Made by a program: the position numbers and the translations under genes. A stretch of DNA of 64,000 nt from a bacterium (lineage in GTDB: Bacteria > Pseudomonadota > Gammaproteobacteria > Burkholderiales > Thiobacillaceae), in NCBI GenBank assembly GCA_009772925.1, contig WOUQ01000007.1:62001-126000 (forward strand), given 5' to 3'. Positions 8,068 to 17,472 of this stretch are shown here, piece by piece. Under the pieces are notes generated by a model, which was not told the origin of the DNA, made no database searches, and was given only the letters and a program-made list of their open reading frames with translations. Position 1 is the first letter of the stretch. Each line of letters starts with the position of its first letter.

Positions 8068-11000
8068 TCACGCCGCCATGCGTATCGCGTCCTCCACATC
8101 CACCGCCACCGGTCGCGATACGCCGGGTTCCGGCATGGTCACGCCGACCAGGTTGAGCGCCATTTCCATGGTGATGCGGTTGTGCGTGATGAACAGGAAC
8201 TGGGTGACTTCCGACATCTTCTTCACCAGGCCGCAATAACGCTCGGTATTGCTGTCGTCGAGGGGTGCGTCGACCTCGTCCAGCAGGCAGAACGGCGCCG
8301 GGTTGAGGCGGAAGAAGGCGAACACCAGCGACAGCGCGGTCAGCGCCTTCTCTCCGCCGGAGAGCAGGTGGATGGAACTGTTCTTCTTGCCCGGCGGTTG
8401 TGCCAGCACGGTCAGGCCCGCGTCCAGGATCTCCTCGCCGGTGAGGATCAGTTGCGCTTCGCCGCCACCGAACAACTCGGTGAAGAGATCCTTGAACTCA
8501 CGACTGACCCTGTCGTAGGTGTCCTTCAGGCGGGCGCGGGTTTCCGCGTCGATGCGGCGGATGGCCTCCTCCAGGGTGTTGGCGGCGGTTTCCAGGTCTT
8601 CCGCCTGGGCATCCAGGTAGTCCTTGCGTTCCTGGGCCACTTTCAGCTCGTCCAGGGCGGCCATGTTGACCGGACCCAGGGCGGCGATGTCCGCCTCCAG
8701 CCGGGCCAGGTCGCTCTTCAGCCAGGTCTCGCCGCGGGTGGCAAGGCCGACGGCCTGGGCGCGGGTTTCCAACTCTTCCAGCTCGACACCTTCGAGTTCC
8801 TCGGTGTAGCGGGTCTCCAGCAAATGGGCTTCCTGGAGCTTGAGCTCCAGGGCCATGAGCTTTTCCTTGAGGGGCTCCAGGGCATGCTCGGTGGCCAGGC
8901 GACCGGACTCCAGTTCGCGCAGGGCGGCGTTGGCGCCTTCCAGCGCCTCGCGGGCTGCGGTCAGGGCCGTCTCGGCCTGCTGCCGCTTTTCCAAAGCGGT
9001 ATCCAGCAGGGCCAGGGTGGGAGTTTCCTGGGCCTGGGCCAGTTCCGCTTGCAGCCGCTCCAGGGTGCCGGCCAGTTCGTCCAGGGTGCGCAGGGCGCGG
9101 CCCTTGCGTTCCTCCAGATCCTTCAGGCGCGCACCCAGGGAACGCACCAGAAAGGCGGCTTCCTGGGCTTCCCGCTCGGCCCGGCGCTGGCTTTCCCGTA
9201 CCATGTGCAGTTTCTGGTCGGCGGCCTGGCGGGCGGTACGCGCCGCGTCCAGGCGCTCCTTCGCGCTGTCGTATTCGAGCTGGGCTTCGCGGTGACGTTC
9301 GCCGGCATCGTTCCAGGCCGCCTCCTCCTCGCCCATGCGTTCGTAGAGTTCGTCCAGTTCCCGGCCGATCTGGGCGCGGCGCTCCTCCACCCGGCGCGCC
9401 GCCTCCTGGCCGCGCACCACTTCCACTTGGAGCAGATGGACCTGTTCCTGGGCCTGGGAGAGTTGCGCGTTCAGCGCCTCGCCCTGGCGCCGGGCGGTCT
9501 GCAGGGTTTGTTCCGCCCGGGCGACCTCTTCCGCAACCTCCTCGGCGCCGGCACGGGCCAGCTCCAGGTCGGCTTCCAGGGTCTCGATCTCCCGGGCCCG
9601 GGCCAGCAAGCCGTGGTGGCCCTTTTCCGGGGCGTTGAAGACCAGGGTGTCGCGGCTGACGCGGTGGCCGTCGCGGGTGGCGATGTAGGCGCCGATGGGT
9701 AGCCGCACGCGCTGCGCCAGGGCGTGGGCCAGGCAGTCGGTGGCATAGGCCAGGGCCAGGCGGTCGGCGAGGAAGCGGGCCACCAGGGGATCGTCGGTGT
9801 GGATGAGCTCGGCCAGGGGGTGCAGATCGCCCTCCCCCGCCGGGGGAGGGTTTAGGGAAGAGGGAGCCCGGTCAGAATCGGCAACGCTTGTTCCCTCTCC
9901 CCCAGCTCCTCCCCCGCTTGCGGGGGAGGGGAGCAGGAGTTCGAACCTGGCTTCGGGCGGATCGTCCGCCCAGGGAATTTCGGCTTCCACCGCCAGGGCC
10001 GCCATGGCTTCGCCCAGGGCCGCTTCCACCGCGGTTTCCCAGCCCTCCTCCACCCGGATCCGCTGCCACAGCCGCGCTACCGATTGCAGTCCGTGACGCT
10101 CCAGCCAGGCGGCGCCTTCGCTTTCTGTCTGCTGGGCGGCGGCCTGCATCTTGCTCAGGGCGGCGACTTCCGCCTCCTGGCGGTGTAGTTCCCGGTTGGC
10201 GGCGTCCAAGGCTTGGCGGGCCTGGTGCAGGCGGGCCTCGTGCTGGGGCCATTCGGCGCGGGCAGCCTCCAGGTATTCGCCGAGCCGCTCCACCCGCTCC
10301 TGCTCGGCTTCCAGGTCCATGCGCTGGCGTTCCAGGTGGGCGGCGTCGGATTCACCCAGCCGTTTCTGCTCTTCCATGAGGCGCAGTTCGCGGGCCTTGT
10401 GCTGGTCCAGGTTGCGTTCGGCGTGGGCCTGGTTGGCCTCTTCCAGCTGGATGGCCTGTTCGAAGCGGGCCATGTCCTGCTGCACGGCAGCGACGGCGGC
10501 CTGGGTCTCGCGCCAGGCGGCGTCGGCCTCGGGCAGGGCCTCGCCGGCCTGGGCGGCGCCTTCGGCCAGCATTTCCGCCTGTTCCTCGGCCAGGGCAAGT
10601 TCATCCCGGCGCTGGCTGGTCTCCAGCTCGGCGGCCTGGCGCTCGGCTTCGGTCTCCAGTCGGCGTTCACCCGCCTGACGGATGTCATGCGCGAGTCGCT
10701 CGCGGATGCCGTGCAGGTGGCGCAGTTCCTGTTCCACCCGGGCTACCTCGCCGCTCTCGGCGTAGAAATGGGCCTGAGCTTGGTTCAGGGCCTCGGTGGC
10801 GGCGAACTGCTCCAGGCGGCGGGCTTCCAGGTCGGCCTCCTGACGGCGCAGGTCGGCGGTCCTGGCTTCGATGTCGTTGCGCGCCGTTTCCTGCTGCCGT
10901 TGCAGATCGACCTGGCGGGCCTGGGCGTCGCGCTTGCGGATCAGGGCCAGCCAGTGGGTCTTGAGGCCCTTGTCGGCATCCAGTTCAAAGTAGCGCCGGG

Positions 11001-11643
11001 CCACTTCCGCCTGGCCGGCCAGTTTTTCCAGTTGCCGCCCCAGTTCCTCGCGGATGTCGGAGACCCGGTCCAGGTTCTCGCGGGTGTCGCGCAATCGGCT
11101 TTCGGTTTCCTTGCGCCGCTCCTTGTATTTGGAGACTCCCGCGGCTTCCTCCAGGAAACCGCGCAGTTCCTCGGGCTTGGCCTCGATGATGCGGGAGATC
11201 ATGCCCTGCTCGATGATGGCGTAGGCGTCGCCGCCGAGGCCGGTGCCCAGGAACAGGTCGGCCATGTCCTTCTTGCGCACCTGGACGTTGTTGATCCAGT
11301 AGGAGGAATCCCCGGTCCGGGTCAGCACCCGCTTCACCGAGATTTCCGCGTATTGGGACCACTGGCCGGCAGCCTTGCCCAGGCTGTTGTCGAACAGCAG
11401 TTCCACCGAGGCGCGGCTGGCGGGTTTGCGTCCGCTCGAGCCGTTGAAGATCACGTCCTGCATGGAGGCGCCGCGCAGTTCCCGCGCCTTGGATTCGCCA
11501 AGCACCCAGCGCACCGCATCGATGACATTGGACTTGCCGCAACCGTTGGGACCGACGATGCCGGTCAACTGGGAGGTGGCGGGGATGGTCACCGGGTCCA
11601 CGAAGGACTTGAATCCGGCGATGTGGATGTGCTTGAGGCGCAA
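8068..11643 (-). CDS. smc: Chromosome segregation protein SMC
   Basis: SMC is the ATPase of the condensin-like complex that loads at the origin region and helps separate sister chromosomes. The 1191-residue protein has Walker [10 protein letters not shown] at residues 31-39, long coiled coils (about 165-490 and 670-1010), a hinge between them, the ABC signature LLSGGEKAL and Walker [13 protein letters not shown] near the C-terminus. About 34 residues in the hinge (about 571-604, [12 protein letters not shown] and so on) come from a palindromic repeat inserted in frame, making the protein longer than usual. ScpA and ScpB partners are not in the window. Confidence 0.95.
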   Translation of the reverse strand: MRLKHIHIAGFKSFVDPVTIPATSQLTGIVGPNGCGKSNVIDAVRWVLGESKARELRGASMQDVIFNGSSGRKPASRASVELLFDNSLGKAAGQWSQYAEISVKRVLTRTGDSSYWINNVQVRKKDMADLFLGTGLGGDAYAIIEQGMISRIIEAKPEELRGFLEEAAGVSKYKERRKETESRLRDTRENLDRVSDIREELGRQLEKLAGQAEVARRYFELDADKGLKTHWLALIRKRDAQARQVDLQRQQETARNDIEARTADLRRQEADLEARRLEQFAATEALNQAQAHFYAESGEVARVEQELRHLHGIRERLAHDIRQAGERRLETEAERQAAELETSQRRDELALAEEQAEMLAEGAAQAGEALPEADAAWRETQAAVAAVQQDMARFEQAIQLEEANQAHAERNLDQHKARELRLMEEQKRLGESDAAHLERQRMDLEAEQERVERLGEYLEAARAEWPQHEARLHQARQALDAANRELHRQEAEVAALSKMQAAAQQTESEGAAWLERHGLQSVARLWQRIRVEEGWETAVEAALGEAMAALAVEAEIPWADDPPEARFELLLPSPASGGGAGGEGTSVADSDRAPSSLNPPPAGEGDLHPLAELIHTDDPLVARFLADRLALAYATDCLAHALAQRVRLPIGAYIATRDGHRVSRDTLVFNAPEKGHHGLLARAREIETLEADLELARAGAEEVAEEVARAEQTLQTARRQGEALNAQLSQAQEQVHLLQVEVVRGQEAARRVEERRAQIGRELDELYERMGEEEAAWNDAGERHREAQLEYDSAKERLDAARTARQAADQKLHMVRESQRRAEREAQEAAFLVRSLGARLKDLEERKGRALRTLDELAGTLERLQAELAQAQETPTLALLDTALEKRQQAETALTAAREALEGANAALRELESGRLATEHALEPLKEKLMALELKLQEAHLLETRYTEELEGVELEELETRAQAVGLATRGETWLKSDLARLEADIAALGPVNMAALDELKVAQERKDYLDAQAEDLETAANTLEEAIRRIDAETRARLKDTYDRVSREFKDLFTELFGGGEAQLILTGEEILDAGLTVLAQPPGKKNSSIHLLSGGEKALTALSLVFAFFRLNPAPFCLLDEVDAPLDDSNTERYCGLVKKMSEVTQFLFITHNRITMEMALNLVGVTMPEPGVSRPVAVDVEDAIRMAA
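9830..9931 (-). repeat. Palindromic repeat element inserted in frame in smc
   Basis: An element of about 102 bases bounded by two short palindromes of the form CCTCCCCCGC..GCGGGGGAGG (9831-9849 and 9908-9929). It resembles the two elements in mfd at both ends but has a shorter, different middle. Read as protein it gives [12 protein letters not shown] and PPPAGEG, text foreign to SMC hinges. The length is 34 codons, so the frame is kept. It lies in the hinge coding region of smc. Confidence 0.85.
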
Positions 11644-11672
11644 GGGCGGGAAAGGCGGTGAGGTACGGCGTT

Positions 11673-11678
11673 TATAAT
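11673..11678 (+). promoter_or_regulatory. Candidate -10 box for queF
   Basis: TATAAT lies 33 bases upstream of the queF ATG, in the gap between the divergent smc and queF genes. No clear -35 box is seen at the usual spacing, so this rests on the -10 match and position only. Confidence 0.4.
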
Positions 11679-11711
11679 GCGTGGCGCATTCTAACTTTGA
11701 AGCCCTGTTCC

Positions 11712-12131
11712 ATGCCCAGCCAACCCAGCAAATCCCTGGAAACCTTCGACAACCCGCAGCCGGGCCGGGATTACCACATCCACATCGAGATTCCCGAGTT
11801 CACCTGCCTGTGTCCCAAGACCGGTCAGCCGGACTTCGCCACCCTGTTCCTGGACTACATCCCGGACCGGCGCTGTGTGGAACTGAAGAGCCTGAAGCTC
11901 TACATCTGGTCGTTCCGGGACGAGGGGCATTTCCACGAGGATGTCACCAACCGCATCCTCGACGACCTGGTCCGCGCCACGGAACCACGCTTCATGCGCC
12001 TGACCAGCAAGTTCTACGTGCGTGGCGGCATCTTCACCAACGTGGTGGCCGAGCAGCGCAAGGCGGGTTGGGAACCGGCGCCGCGGGTCGAACTGAGCGT
12101 CTTCCCTGCGAATGCCAACACGCGTGGCTGA
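11712..12131 (+). CDS. queF: NADPH-dependent 7-cyano-7-deazaguanine reductase QueF
   Basis: QueF reduces the nitrile of preQ0 to the amine preQ1, the last step of precursor synthesis for queuosine in tRNA. The 139-residue protein is the short, unimodular type I form. The nucleophilic cysteine is C34 in [12 protein letters not shown] with D41 nearby, and the substrate-binding glutamate is in VELKSLKLY. The ATG at 11712 gives the normal family length; an in-frame upstream start at 11658 would add 18 unrelated residues. It is divergent from smc. Confidence 0.95.
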   Translation: MPSQPSKSLETFDNPQPGRDYHIHIEIPEFTCLCPKTGQPDFATLFLDYIPDRRCVELKSLKLYIWSFRDEGHFHEDVTNRILDDLVRATEPRFMRLTSKFYVRGGIFTNVVAEQRKAGWEPAPRVELSVFPANANTRG

Positions 12132-12244
12132 TGGCCAAGCGGGTGTCGGTGGCGTAAATCGTCAACGTGTGCAAAAACTCCATCAGTAGTATTCCGCAAA
12201 TTTTGCGCTACCCTCTTTCCACCCCTGAGTACCCGGAGAACCCG

Positions 12245-13564
12245 ATGAAGTATCCCCGACTGAACGGCTTGGCCTCCCTGCTGGCCGGGCTGTTGCTCGC
12301 GACGCAAAGCGCATGGGCTTCAGCCTCCGAGCCTTATGAATTCCCGGCCAGCGACAGCTATATCGCCACCGTGCTGGGTACGCCGAACAAACTGAAGGCC
12401 GAGTTGCCGGAGAAGATTCCGGTCAAGGTGAAAAGCCTGGACAACCTGCGGCCCATGCCGGATGTGTTCTGGTACAACGACAGCCTGAAGTATTCCGTCG
12501 CCCTGCAGAAGAAAGCCGCCCCGCTGGTATTCAGCATCGGCGGCACGGGTTCCGCGTACAACAACAAGAATATGGTCGCGCTGCAGAAAGCCCTCTATCA
12601 GGCAGGCTTCCACGTCATCAACCTGTCTTCCCCCACCCACCTGAATTTCCTGCTGTCCGCATCCAGCAGCAACATGCCTGGATACGCACCGGAAGACGCC
12701 AAGGACATCTACCGTGTCATGCAGCAGGCCTATGCGGCGGTGAAGGACGACATCCAGGTCACCGGCATGCATGTCATCGGCTACAGCCTGGGTGGTCTGC
12801 ATGCCGCCTTCGTGGGCGATCTCGACCGCAAGGAAAAGCAGCTCAACCTGCAAAAGGTGTACATGATCAACCCGCCGGTGAATCTGTACAGCTCGGCGCA
12901 AATCCTGGACAAGTTGACCGCCGACAGCATGCCGCGCAGCCCCGAGGGCCATCCCCTCATGGGCGACTTCCTCGATGCCGTCATCGGCGCCGTGGCCGAG
13001 AACTACGATCCCGTGGCGGGCGTTCGCTTCAATCAAGACACCATCTACGCCACTTACCCCCACCGCGGCGACGCGGACAAGCGTAAGTTCAAGCACACGG
13101 CCGGTGGTCTGATCGGTTTCGTCTTCCGGTTGACTTCCGGCAGCATGGTGTTCGCCTCTGACGTCATGAACAAGGCGGGATACATCGTGCCCAAGGAAAA
13201 GGAATTCACCGCCCGTGAATCCCTTTCCTATTACGCCCGTGCCGCCCATGTCATCAGCTTCAAGGAGTATGTGGACGAACTGCTGATTCCCACGCTGCAA
13301 ACCCGTCATCCGGGCAAGAGCGCGGAGCAGATCATCCAGGAATCCAGTCTGCGGCAAATCGAGGGCTTCCTCTCTTCCGACACAAACGTGCGCGTGGCCA
13401 CCAACAGCGATGACCTGATCCTGGCGCCGGGTGAACTGGACTACCTGAAAAGCACCCTGGGCAACCGCGTCAAGGTCTACCCGGCCGGCGGCCACATGGG
13501 CAACATCCTCCACAAGACGAACGTGGCCGACATGGTGGCGTTCCTGAAAGGTGGGCAACAGTAA
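12245..13564 (+). CDS. Periplasmic alpha/beta hydrolase (serine esterase/lipase-like)
   Basis: From the ATG at 12245 the product has 439 residues and a clear signal peptide ending near ASA-SEP, so it should be exported. The nucleophile elbow GYSLGG is near residue 180, and GGHMGN near the C-terminus could supply the catalytic histidine. The substrate is unknown. Its TAA stop overlaps the mlaA ATG by one base, so the two are translated together. Because MlaA removes phospholipid from the outer membrane, a role for this enzyme in lipid handling is a reasonable inference but not shown by sequence alone. Confidence 0.75.
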   Translation: MKYPRLNGLASLLAGLLLATQSAWASASEPYEFPASDSYIATVLGTPNKLKAELPEKIPVKVKSLDNLRPMPDVFWYNDSLKYSVALQKKAAPLVFSIGGTGSAYNNKNMVALQKALYQAGFHVINLSSPTHLNFLLSASSSNMPGYAPEDAKDIYRVMQQAYAAVKDDIQVTGMHVIGYSLGGLHAAFVGDLDRKEKQLNLQKVYMINPPVNLYSSAQILDKLTADSMPRSPEGHPLMGDFLDAVIGAVAENYDPVAGVRFNQDTIYATYPHRGDADKRKFKHTAGGLIGFVFRLTSGSMVFASDVMNKAGYIVPKEKEFTARESLSYYARAAHVISFKEYVDELLIPTLQTRHPGKSAEQIIQESSLRQIEGFLSSDTNVRVATNSDDLILAPGELDYLKSTLGNRVKVYPAGGHMGNILHKTNVADMVAFLKGGQQ

Positions 13565-14355
13565 TGAAGACTTCCTCCCTGTCCCCTCTTAACTCCGCCC
13601 TGCTCGTGGTGCTCATGGCCGGCCTCGCCAGCGGCTGCGCCAGCACCAGCGGCACCTCCGCCACCCCGGAAGTCAAGCTCAGCACGCCGAAACGGGTTTT
13701 CCCGGAACTGCAGGGTCCCATCACGAACAAGAAAGCCATCCTCGCGGTGAACGATCCCCTGGAGTCGTTCAACCGCACCATGTACAACTTCAATACCAAC
13801 TTCGACCGCTATGTCTTTCTGCCGGTGTTGAGTGGCTATCAGTTGGTCATGCCGGACATCGCCGAGGAAGGCGTAAGCAACTTCTTCGACAACCTGGGCG
13901 AGTTGCGCAACTTCTACAACAACCTGCTGCAGGGTGAACTCACCGATACCGCGGTCACCGTCGGGCGCTTCGCCGTCAACACCACCGTCGGCATCCTGGG
14001 CCTGTGGGATCCCGCCAGCCACATCGGCATGAACGAGCGCCGCGAGGACTTCGGCCAGACCCTGGGCAAATGGGGTGTCGGCCGCGGCGCCTACCTCGTA
14101 CTGCCCATCTTCGGACCTTCCTCGGTGCGCGATACCGCCGGTCTGGCCACCGACAATGTGATCAAGCAGGAAGTGGACATGCTGGGCATCTACGACAACT
14201 GCTGGGATACCGGTTGCACCGCCTACACCGCCCTGGAGGCAGTGGATGAGCGCCGCGGCGTCGGCTTCCGCTACTACGAAACCGGCACCCCGTTCGAATA
14301 CGAACTGGTGCGCTACGCCAACACCCGCATGCGGGAAATCCTGGTCAGCAAGTAA
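13564..14355 (+). CDS. mlaA: Outer-membrane phospholipid transport lipoprotein MlaA (VacJ)
   Basis: MlaA takes mislocalised phospholipids out of the outer leaflet of the outer membrane and passes them to MlaC. The 263-residue protein starts with a lipoprotein signal whose lipobox is LASGC (cysteine about residue 21). Family segments include NDPLESFNRTMYNFN, the helical stretch with NLGELRNFYNNLLQG, and FGPSSVRDTAG. The other mla genes are not next to it. It is coupled to the upstream hydrolase and followed by a strong terminator. Confidence 0.92.
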   Translation: MKTSSLSPLNSALLVVLMAGLASGCASTSGTSATPEVKLSTPKRVFPELQGPITNKKAILAVNDPLESFNRTMYNFNTNFDRYVFLPVLSGYQLVMPDIAEEGVSNFFDNLGELRNFYNNLLQGELTDTAVTVGRFAVNTTVGILGLWDPASHIGMNERREDFGQTLGKWGVGRGAYLVLPIFGPSSVRDTAGLATDNVIKQEVDMLGIYDNCWDTGCTAYTALEAVDERRGVGFRYYETGTPFEYELVRYANTRMREILVSK

Positions 14356-14386
14356 GCTACGGGCCGCGACCCAGCCTGCAGGGCGC

Positions 14387-14418
14387 AAAGGGGTTGAGAG
14401 CGATCTCAGCCCCTTTTT
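14387..14418 (+). terminator. Rho-independent terminator after mlaA
   Basis: A 13-base-pair stem with a four-base loop (arms 14387-14399 and 14404-14416, one G-T pair) runs directly into a run of five T. The A tract on the other side means it could also stop transcripts coming from the minus-strand gene to the right. Confidence 0.9.
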
Positions 14419-14550
14419 CGTTGGGCGCTTCCATCCATCGGCACGCGGTTCGTGGCGCCCCGGTCGCCTTTCCGCCCCCGAAAACGCCGATGTGCTGGCC
14501 TTGCGGCAGCATGCCCAGCGAGCCCCCGTTGGCGAAGCGGTGCGCCGTGA

Positions 14551-15762
14551 TCAGCGGGCAGCGACCGCGGTGTCGGGGAATTCGCTGAATACGCCATCCA
14601 CCCCAAGCCGGAAGAACTGCCGATATTCGGCGCGGGGATCTCCCAGGTAGCTGTGGGCAAGGTATCGGCCCTCGTTCCGGAACGTGAATGCATGCACGAA
14701 CAGCCCCATCTTGTGCGCGTCGTGGATCAGCGTGGTGGGCTGCTGGGTGCTGGCGTCTCTCACATCGATTTTCCCGTCTCCGTTGAGGTCTTTCAGGTTG
14801 CCCGCGTCATCCAGCTGGCCCTTCACCGGAACGATATAGGGCTTCCATGGACCGATTCCATCGGCATAGATCTTGATTTCGGCAAGGCCGGCTGGCGTCA
14901 CCATGTCTCTGAAGAGGCGCGGGTCGCCGGATCTTTCCCAGTCGTAGGGACGGTGAAACGGGGGGGCGTAGGTGATGCCGCCTGTCCTGAGGTCGTAATC
15001 GTCGCCGTCGATGAGTTGCACCATGCGCACCTTCAGGCCCTTGGCGCGCATCTCTCTCAGGCTGCCAGGCTCAAAGCTTTGCACGAAGACGGGAGCGGCC
15101 TCGCTGTTCCAACCCACTGAATCAATGGCGCTGATGAGCTTGTCCTCCAGCGGCAGGGCCAAGTCGCGATGATAGGTGGGGTTCTTCGTCTCCGGGTAAA
15201 TGGCAATTGAACGCCCAAGCCGCCCGCTTTCGGCTTTGACCAGGTCGATGATCTCCCGCAGGGTCGGAATCCTGAATTTTCCGTTGTACTGCTGTGGCCG
15301 CTCCGGGTCTGTCGCGACGACGCCGAGGGTTTTTATTTCAGCCAGCGTGAAGTCGTGCGCGAACCAGCCGCTCTGTATCTCACCGTCAATCGGCCAGTTC
15401 TCGCGCTTGCGGCTGGCGAATTCGGGATGGCTCGCCACATCGGTGTTCCTGGCCAGATTGGGGTAATGGCTGGCGATCAGCACACCGTCCTGGGTCGAGA
15501 TCAGGTCGGGTTCGATCACGTCGGCGCCAAGTTCGATCGCCTTTCGATAGGCCTCGAGGGTATGTTCCGGCAAGTAGCCCGAAGCGCCCCGATGGGCGAT
15601 CACCAGGGGTTTTTGGCCATCGAGGGTTTGCCACCCGGGTGGCGCCATGCTGCCGCAGCCAGCGATCATCATCAGGATCATCCAAGTGATTGCAGGGGCC
15701 AATGGACGACAAGCGAAGCTTGCCGGCGAAGCATCCCTCTGGAACGAAATGTCAGACCTCAT
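14551..15762 (-). CDS. Glycerophosphodiester phosphodiesterase, probable lipoprotein
   Basis: The enzyme would hydrolyse glycerophosphodiesters to glycerol 3-phosphate and an alcohol. It has the GDPD signature HRGASGYLPEHT followed by LGADVIEPDL and a second histidine in SHYPNLARN; IYPETKNP and FVQSFEP also fit the long, GlpQ-like periplasmic form. From the ATG at 15762 there is a signal with a lipobox-like MIAGC near residue 36. The first 25 codons overlap a stretch that resembles an integron attC site, so the N-terminus may be recent. The true start could also lie slightly downstream. Confidence 0.85.
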   Translation of the reverse strand: MRSDISFQRDASPASFACRPLAPAITWMILMMIAGCGSMAPPGWQTLDGQKPLVIAHRGASGYLPEHTLEAYRKAIELGADVIEPDLISTQDGVLIASHYPNLARNTDVASHPEFASRKRENWPIDGEIQSGWFAHDFTLAEIKTLGVVATDPERPQQYNGKFRIPTLREIIDLVKAESGRLGRSIAIYPETKNPTYHRDLALPLEDKLISAIDSVGWNSEAAPVFVQSFEPGSLREMRAKGLKVRMVQLIDGDDYDLRTGGITYAPPFHRPYDWERSGDPRLFRDMVTPAGLAEIKIYADGIGPWKPYIVPVKGQLDDAGNLKDLNGDGKIDVRDASTQQPTTLIHDAHKMGLFVHAFTFRNEGRYLAHSYLGDPRAEYRQFFRLGVDGVFSEFPDTAVAAR

Positions 15763-15809
15763 CGGTTTGAAAGCACTCCCGGCACCTGCAAGGATGGGTT
15801 GGGCCACCC

Positions 15810-16076
15810 TTACTCGTAGTGAGACCACATCCGCAGCACACGAACCGCTCGTTCCTTGGGGAAGACTTCATAGACAAGGCGGTGCTGAATATTGATACGT
15901 CGTGAATATGCGCCGGCCAAGTCGCCCACGAGTTTCTCGTATGGAGGCGGGTTCTGAAACGGATCGGCGACGAGAATAGCCAGAAGTTCTTGTGCCTTGA
16001 TCTTCAGCCCTGCGGCCGCCAGTTTCTTTGCGTCCTTCTGCGCATGCTTCGAATAGACGACTTGCCAACTCACCAT
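15810..16076 (-). CDS. yoeB: Txe/YoeB family mRNA interferase toxin
   Basis: YoeB-type toxins bind the ribosome and cut mRNA in the A site. The 88-residue product is a small, basic RelE-superfamily protein with the family C-terminus VLRMWSHYE, including the histidine-tyrosine pair used in catalysis. It overlaps the antitoxin gene upstream by 7 bases, the usual antitoxin-first arrangement. A GCCCAAC box six bases after its stop suggests that the pair may have arrived as an integron cassette. Confidence 0.9.
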   Translation of the reverse strand: MVSWQVVYSKHAQKDAKKLAAAGLKIKAQELLAILVADPFQNPPPYEKLVGDLAGAYSRRINIQHRLVYEVFPKERAVRVLRMWSHYE

Positions 16077-16312
16077 TCAAGTTCCTTGGCACTCTCGCCA
16101 AGAGGCTCGGCCATGCCCTCCTTGATGGACTCGCGCATACCCGGAATCGAGAGCAGGTAGAGCGTTTCCTGGATCGCGTCCCAGTCTTCGGACGAGAGGA
16201 GCACCGCGCTGGTACGCTTTCCGGCAATGTGGATGGGCTGATGTGACTCGGCGGCTTGGTCAATAAGCCGATACAGGTTGGCGCGCGCTTCGCTCACGGT
16301 CAGGGTGGCCAT
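16070..16312 (-). CDS. yefM: YefM/Phd family antitoxin
   Basis: An 80-residue partner of the YoeB-like toxin. The N-terminal half matches the Phd/YefM DNA-binding fold (TVSEARANLYRLID), and the C-terminal half, which contains GMRESIKEGM, would wrap the toxin. As in the family, it probably represses its own operon together with the toxin. A palindromic GTAC-rich stretch lies 30-50 bases upstream. A ribosome binding site, AGGAGAA, precedes the ATG. Confidence 0.9.
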   Translation of the reverse strand: MATLTVSEARANLYRLIDQAAESHQPIHIAGKRTSAVLLSSEDWDAIQETLYLLSIPGMRESIKEGMAEPLGESAKELEW

Positions 16313-16342
16313 GCTCGTTCTCCTGATGAGGAAGGCAGAATG

Positions 16343-16364
16343 GTACGTTTTTGCGTACGTACAG
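16343..16364 (-). promoter_or_regulatory. Candidate operator of the yefM-yoeB operon
   Basis: GTACG at 16343-16347 is mirrored by CGTAC at 16354-16358, followed by a further GTAC. YefM proteins are known to bind TGTACA-type palindromes ahead of their operons, so this is a likely autoregulatory site. It starts about 30 bases upstream of the antitoxin ATG. Confidence 0.45.
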
Positions 16365-16417
16365 TCAACCTGTGAGTTGAATCGTCCAACACGCTACAGG
16401 TAGCCAGCCTTGCACGG

Positions 16418-16477
16418 ATTTAACGTGCCAGCTCAGCGGCGCGGCATATCCGCGTCCGCTGGAGCGCTTGGTTGGGC
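16418..16477 (-). other. attC-like integron recombination site (60 bp)
   Basis: Read on the minus strand the site begins GCCCAAC and ends GTTAAAT, both full matches to the RYYYAAC and GTTRRRY boxes. Between them the arms pair well (GCTCAGCGG..CGCGG against CCGCG..CCGCTGGAGC), with unpaired T and G bases of the kind that give attC its strand bias. It starts 27 bases after the stop of the metallo-beta-lactamase-fold gene, the normal place for a cassette's own attC. Confidence 0.75.
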
Positions 16478-16503
16478 GACATGTCTGTGGCGATTAGGGA
16501 GGA

Positions 16504-17232
16504 TTATGCAGTTAGTGCATCAGCAAGAGCGCGAAGTAGTTTTGCTCCATCGCCACGCCATGCACTGCCGTGCATGCACGCGAGAGTTGTTGGATTCGTC
16601 TCGGCTAGCCTCTCAAGCATCACACGAGCGTTCTTCGTGTGTGAGAAGTAATCCATCGCGTGACGGAAAGCCTCGCTCGGCCCAAGAATATCCAACTCCG
16701 TGAGGTGCGGGAGATTGGCGCCTCCCTGAGTGAACAGGTCGCCACATAGCAACGTAGATGTTTGTTCCTCCGTCAGAAAGCCGCATTCCCACGCGTGCGG
16801 CAAATGTGGCGTGTCGAGCCAACGCACGGAGTGCATTCCCAGAAGCAGCCGCTCTCCGTCGGCAAGCGCGCGGGGCGCTCGATCAGCGAGGTCACTAATG
16901 GATACCATGGCAGCAACCGTGCCGCACAGTGGTACCGACTGTGGAGCAACGGCAAGCCATTCGTTGAGCGAACCACACTCGTCGGCTTCAACATGGGAGA
17001 ACCCAATGTAACGAAGGCTCTCGATTGGTAAAACGCTTCCCACCGCTTCACGCACTAGCGGAAACATCTTTCGCGGGCCGGTGTGGAAGAGCAATGGCTC
17101 ATCATCCATGATGAGATATTGGTTGAACGAAAACCCGCCTGCACCCTCGATCACGACGGGCGTGTTAATGCGATATATCCCGTCAGCCACTTCATGCACA
17201 TTCGTCCCGGACTGGCTATTCGTAACGGTCAT
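16504..17232 (-). CDS. Metallo-beta-lactamase-fold protein (flavodiiron/ODP-like), cassette-borne
   Basis: The 242-residue product has the MBL fold but with HVEADECGSL instead of the HxHxDH of hydrolases; this acidic form is typical of the diiron oxygen- or NO-binding (ODP) branch. Other ligand candidates are in LPHAWE, LLCGDLF and CMHGSAW. There is no flavodoxin domain. Substrate and partner are unknown; a redox or oxygen-sensing role is inferred from the family. AAGGGGA precedes the ATG. An attC-like site follows the stop and half of another precedes the gene, as expected for an integron cassette. Confidence 0.75.
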   Translation of the reverse strand: MTVTNSQSGTNVHEVADGIYRINTPVVIEGAGGFSFNQYLIMDDEPLLFHTGPRKMFPLVREAVGSVLPIESLRYIGFSHVEADECGSLNEWLAVAPQSVPLCGTVAAMVSISDLADRAPRALADGERLLLGMHSVRWLDTPHLPHAWECGFLTEEQTSTLLCGDLFTQGGANLPHLTELDILGPSEAFRHAMDYFSHTKNARVMLERLAETNPTTLACMHGSAWRGDGAKLLRALADALTA

Positions 17233-17279
17233 CAGAGTCCCCTTGCAACCTATTAAGTAATAGTGGCGAGCTGCCTGTC

Positions 17280-17305
17280 GCCCAACGTAGAACTAACCGG
17301 CGCTG
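17280..17305 (-). other. Half attC-like site, interrupted
   Basis: On the minus strand this ends in a full GTTGGGC box, but no matching left half is found. On the + strand it runs instead into GGGACAGACCACG-type sequence (about 17306-17345), which I recall as common near REP-associated transposase genes. It looks like an attC broken by an insertion or deletion. Confidence 0.45.
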
Positions 17306-17408
17306 TAGGGACAACAAGGGACAGACCACGTTTTTTTCGTTGTCACGATCACCCCCTTCTCTTGAATCGCATTACGTTTGTATTCTTGCAGGCACAATTC
17401 ATTGTGCG

Positions 17409-17472
17409 GCCCAACGTCCTGGCTCAGGGTCGCGCTGCTTGCGGCGCGTTCCCCTGGAGCGCAGGGTTAGCC
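17409..17472 (-). other. attC-like integron recombination site (64 bp)
   Basis: On the minus strand the site starts GGCTAAC (one mismatch to the consensus) and ends in a perfect GTTGGGC. The inner arms GGCTCAGGGTCGCGC and GCGCGTTCCCCTGGAGC pair with a small bulge. The DUF2442 gene ends inside it, which is common for cassette genes. Confidence 0.7.

Noticed and set aside
8182-9702. A 506-codon open frame antisense to smc
   Set aside because: Composition of a shadow frame (rich in Q, G, L), no domain; smc is certain.
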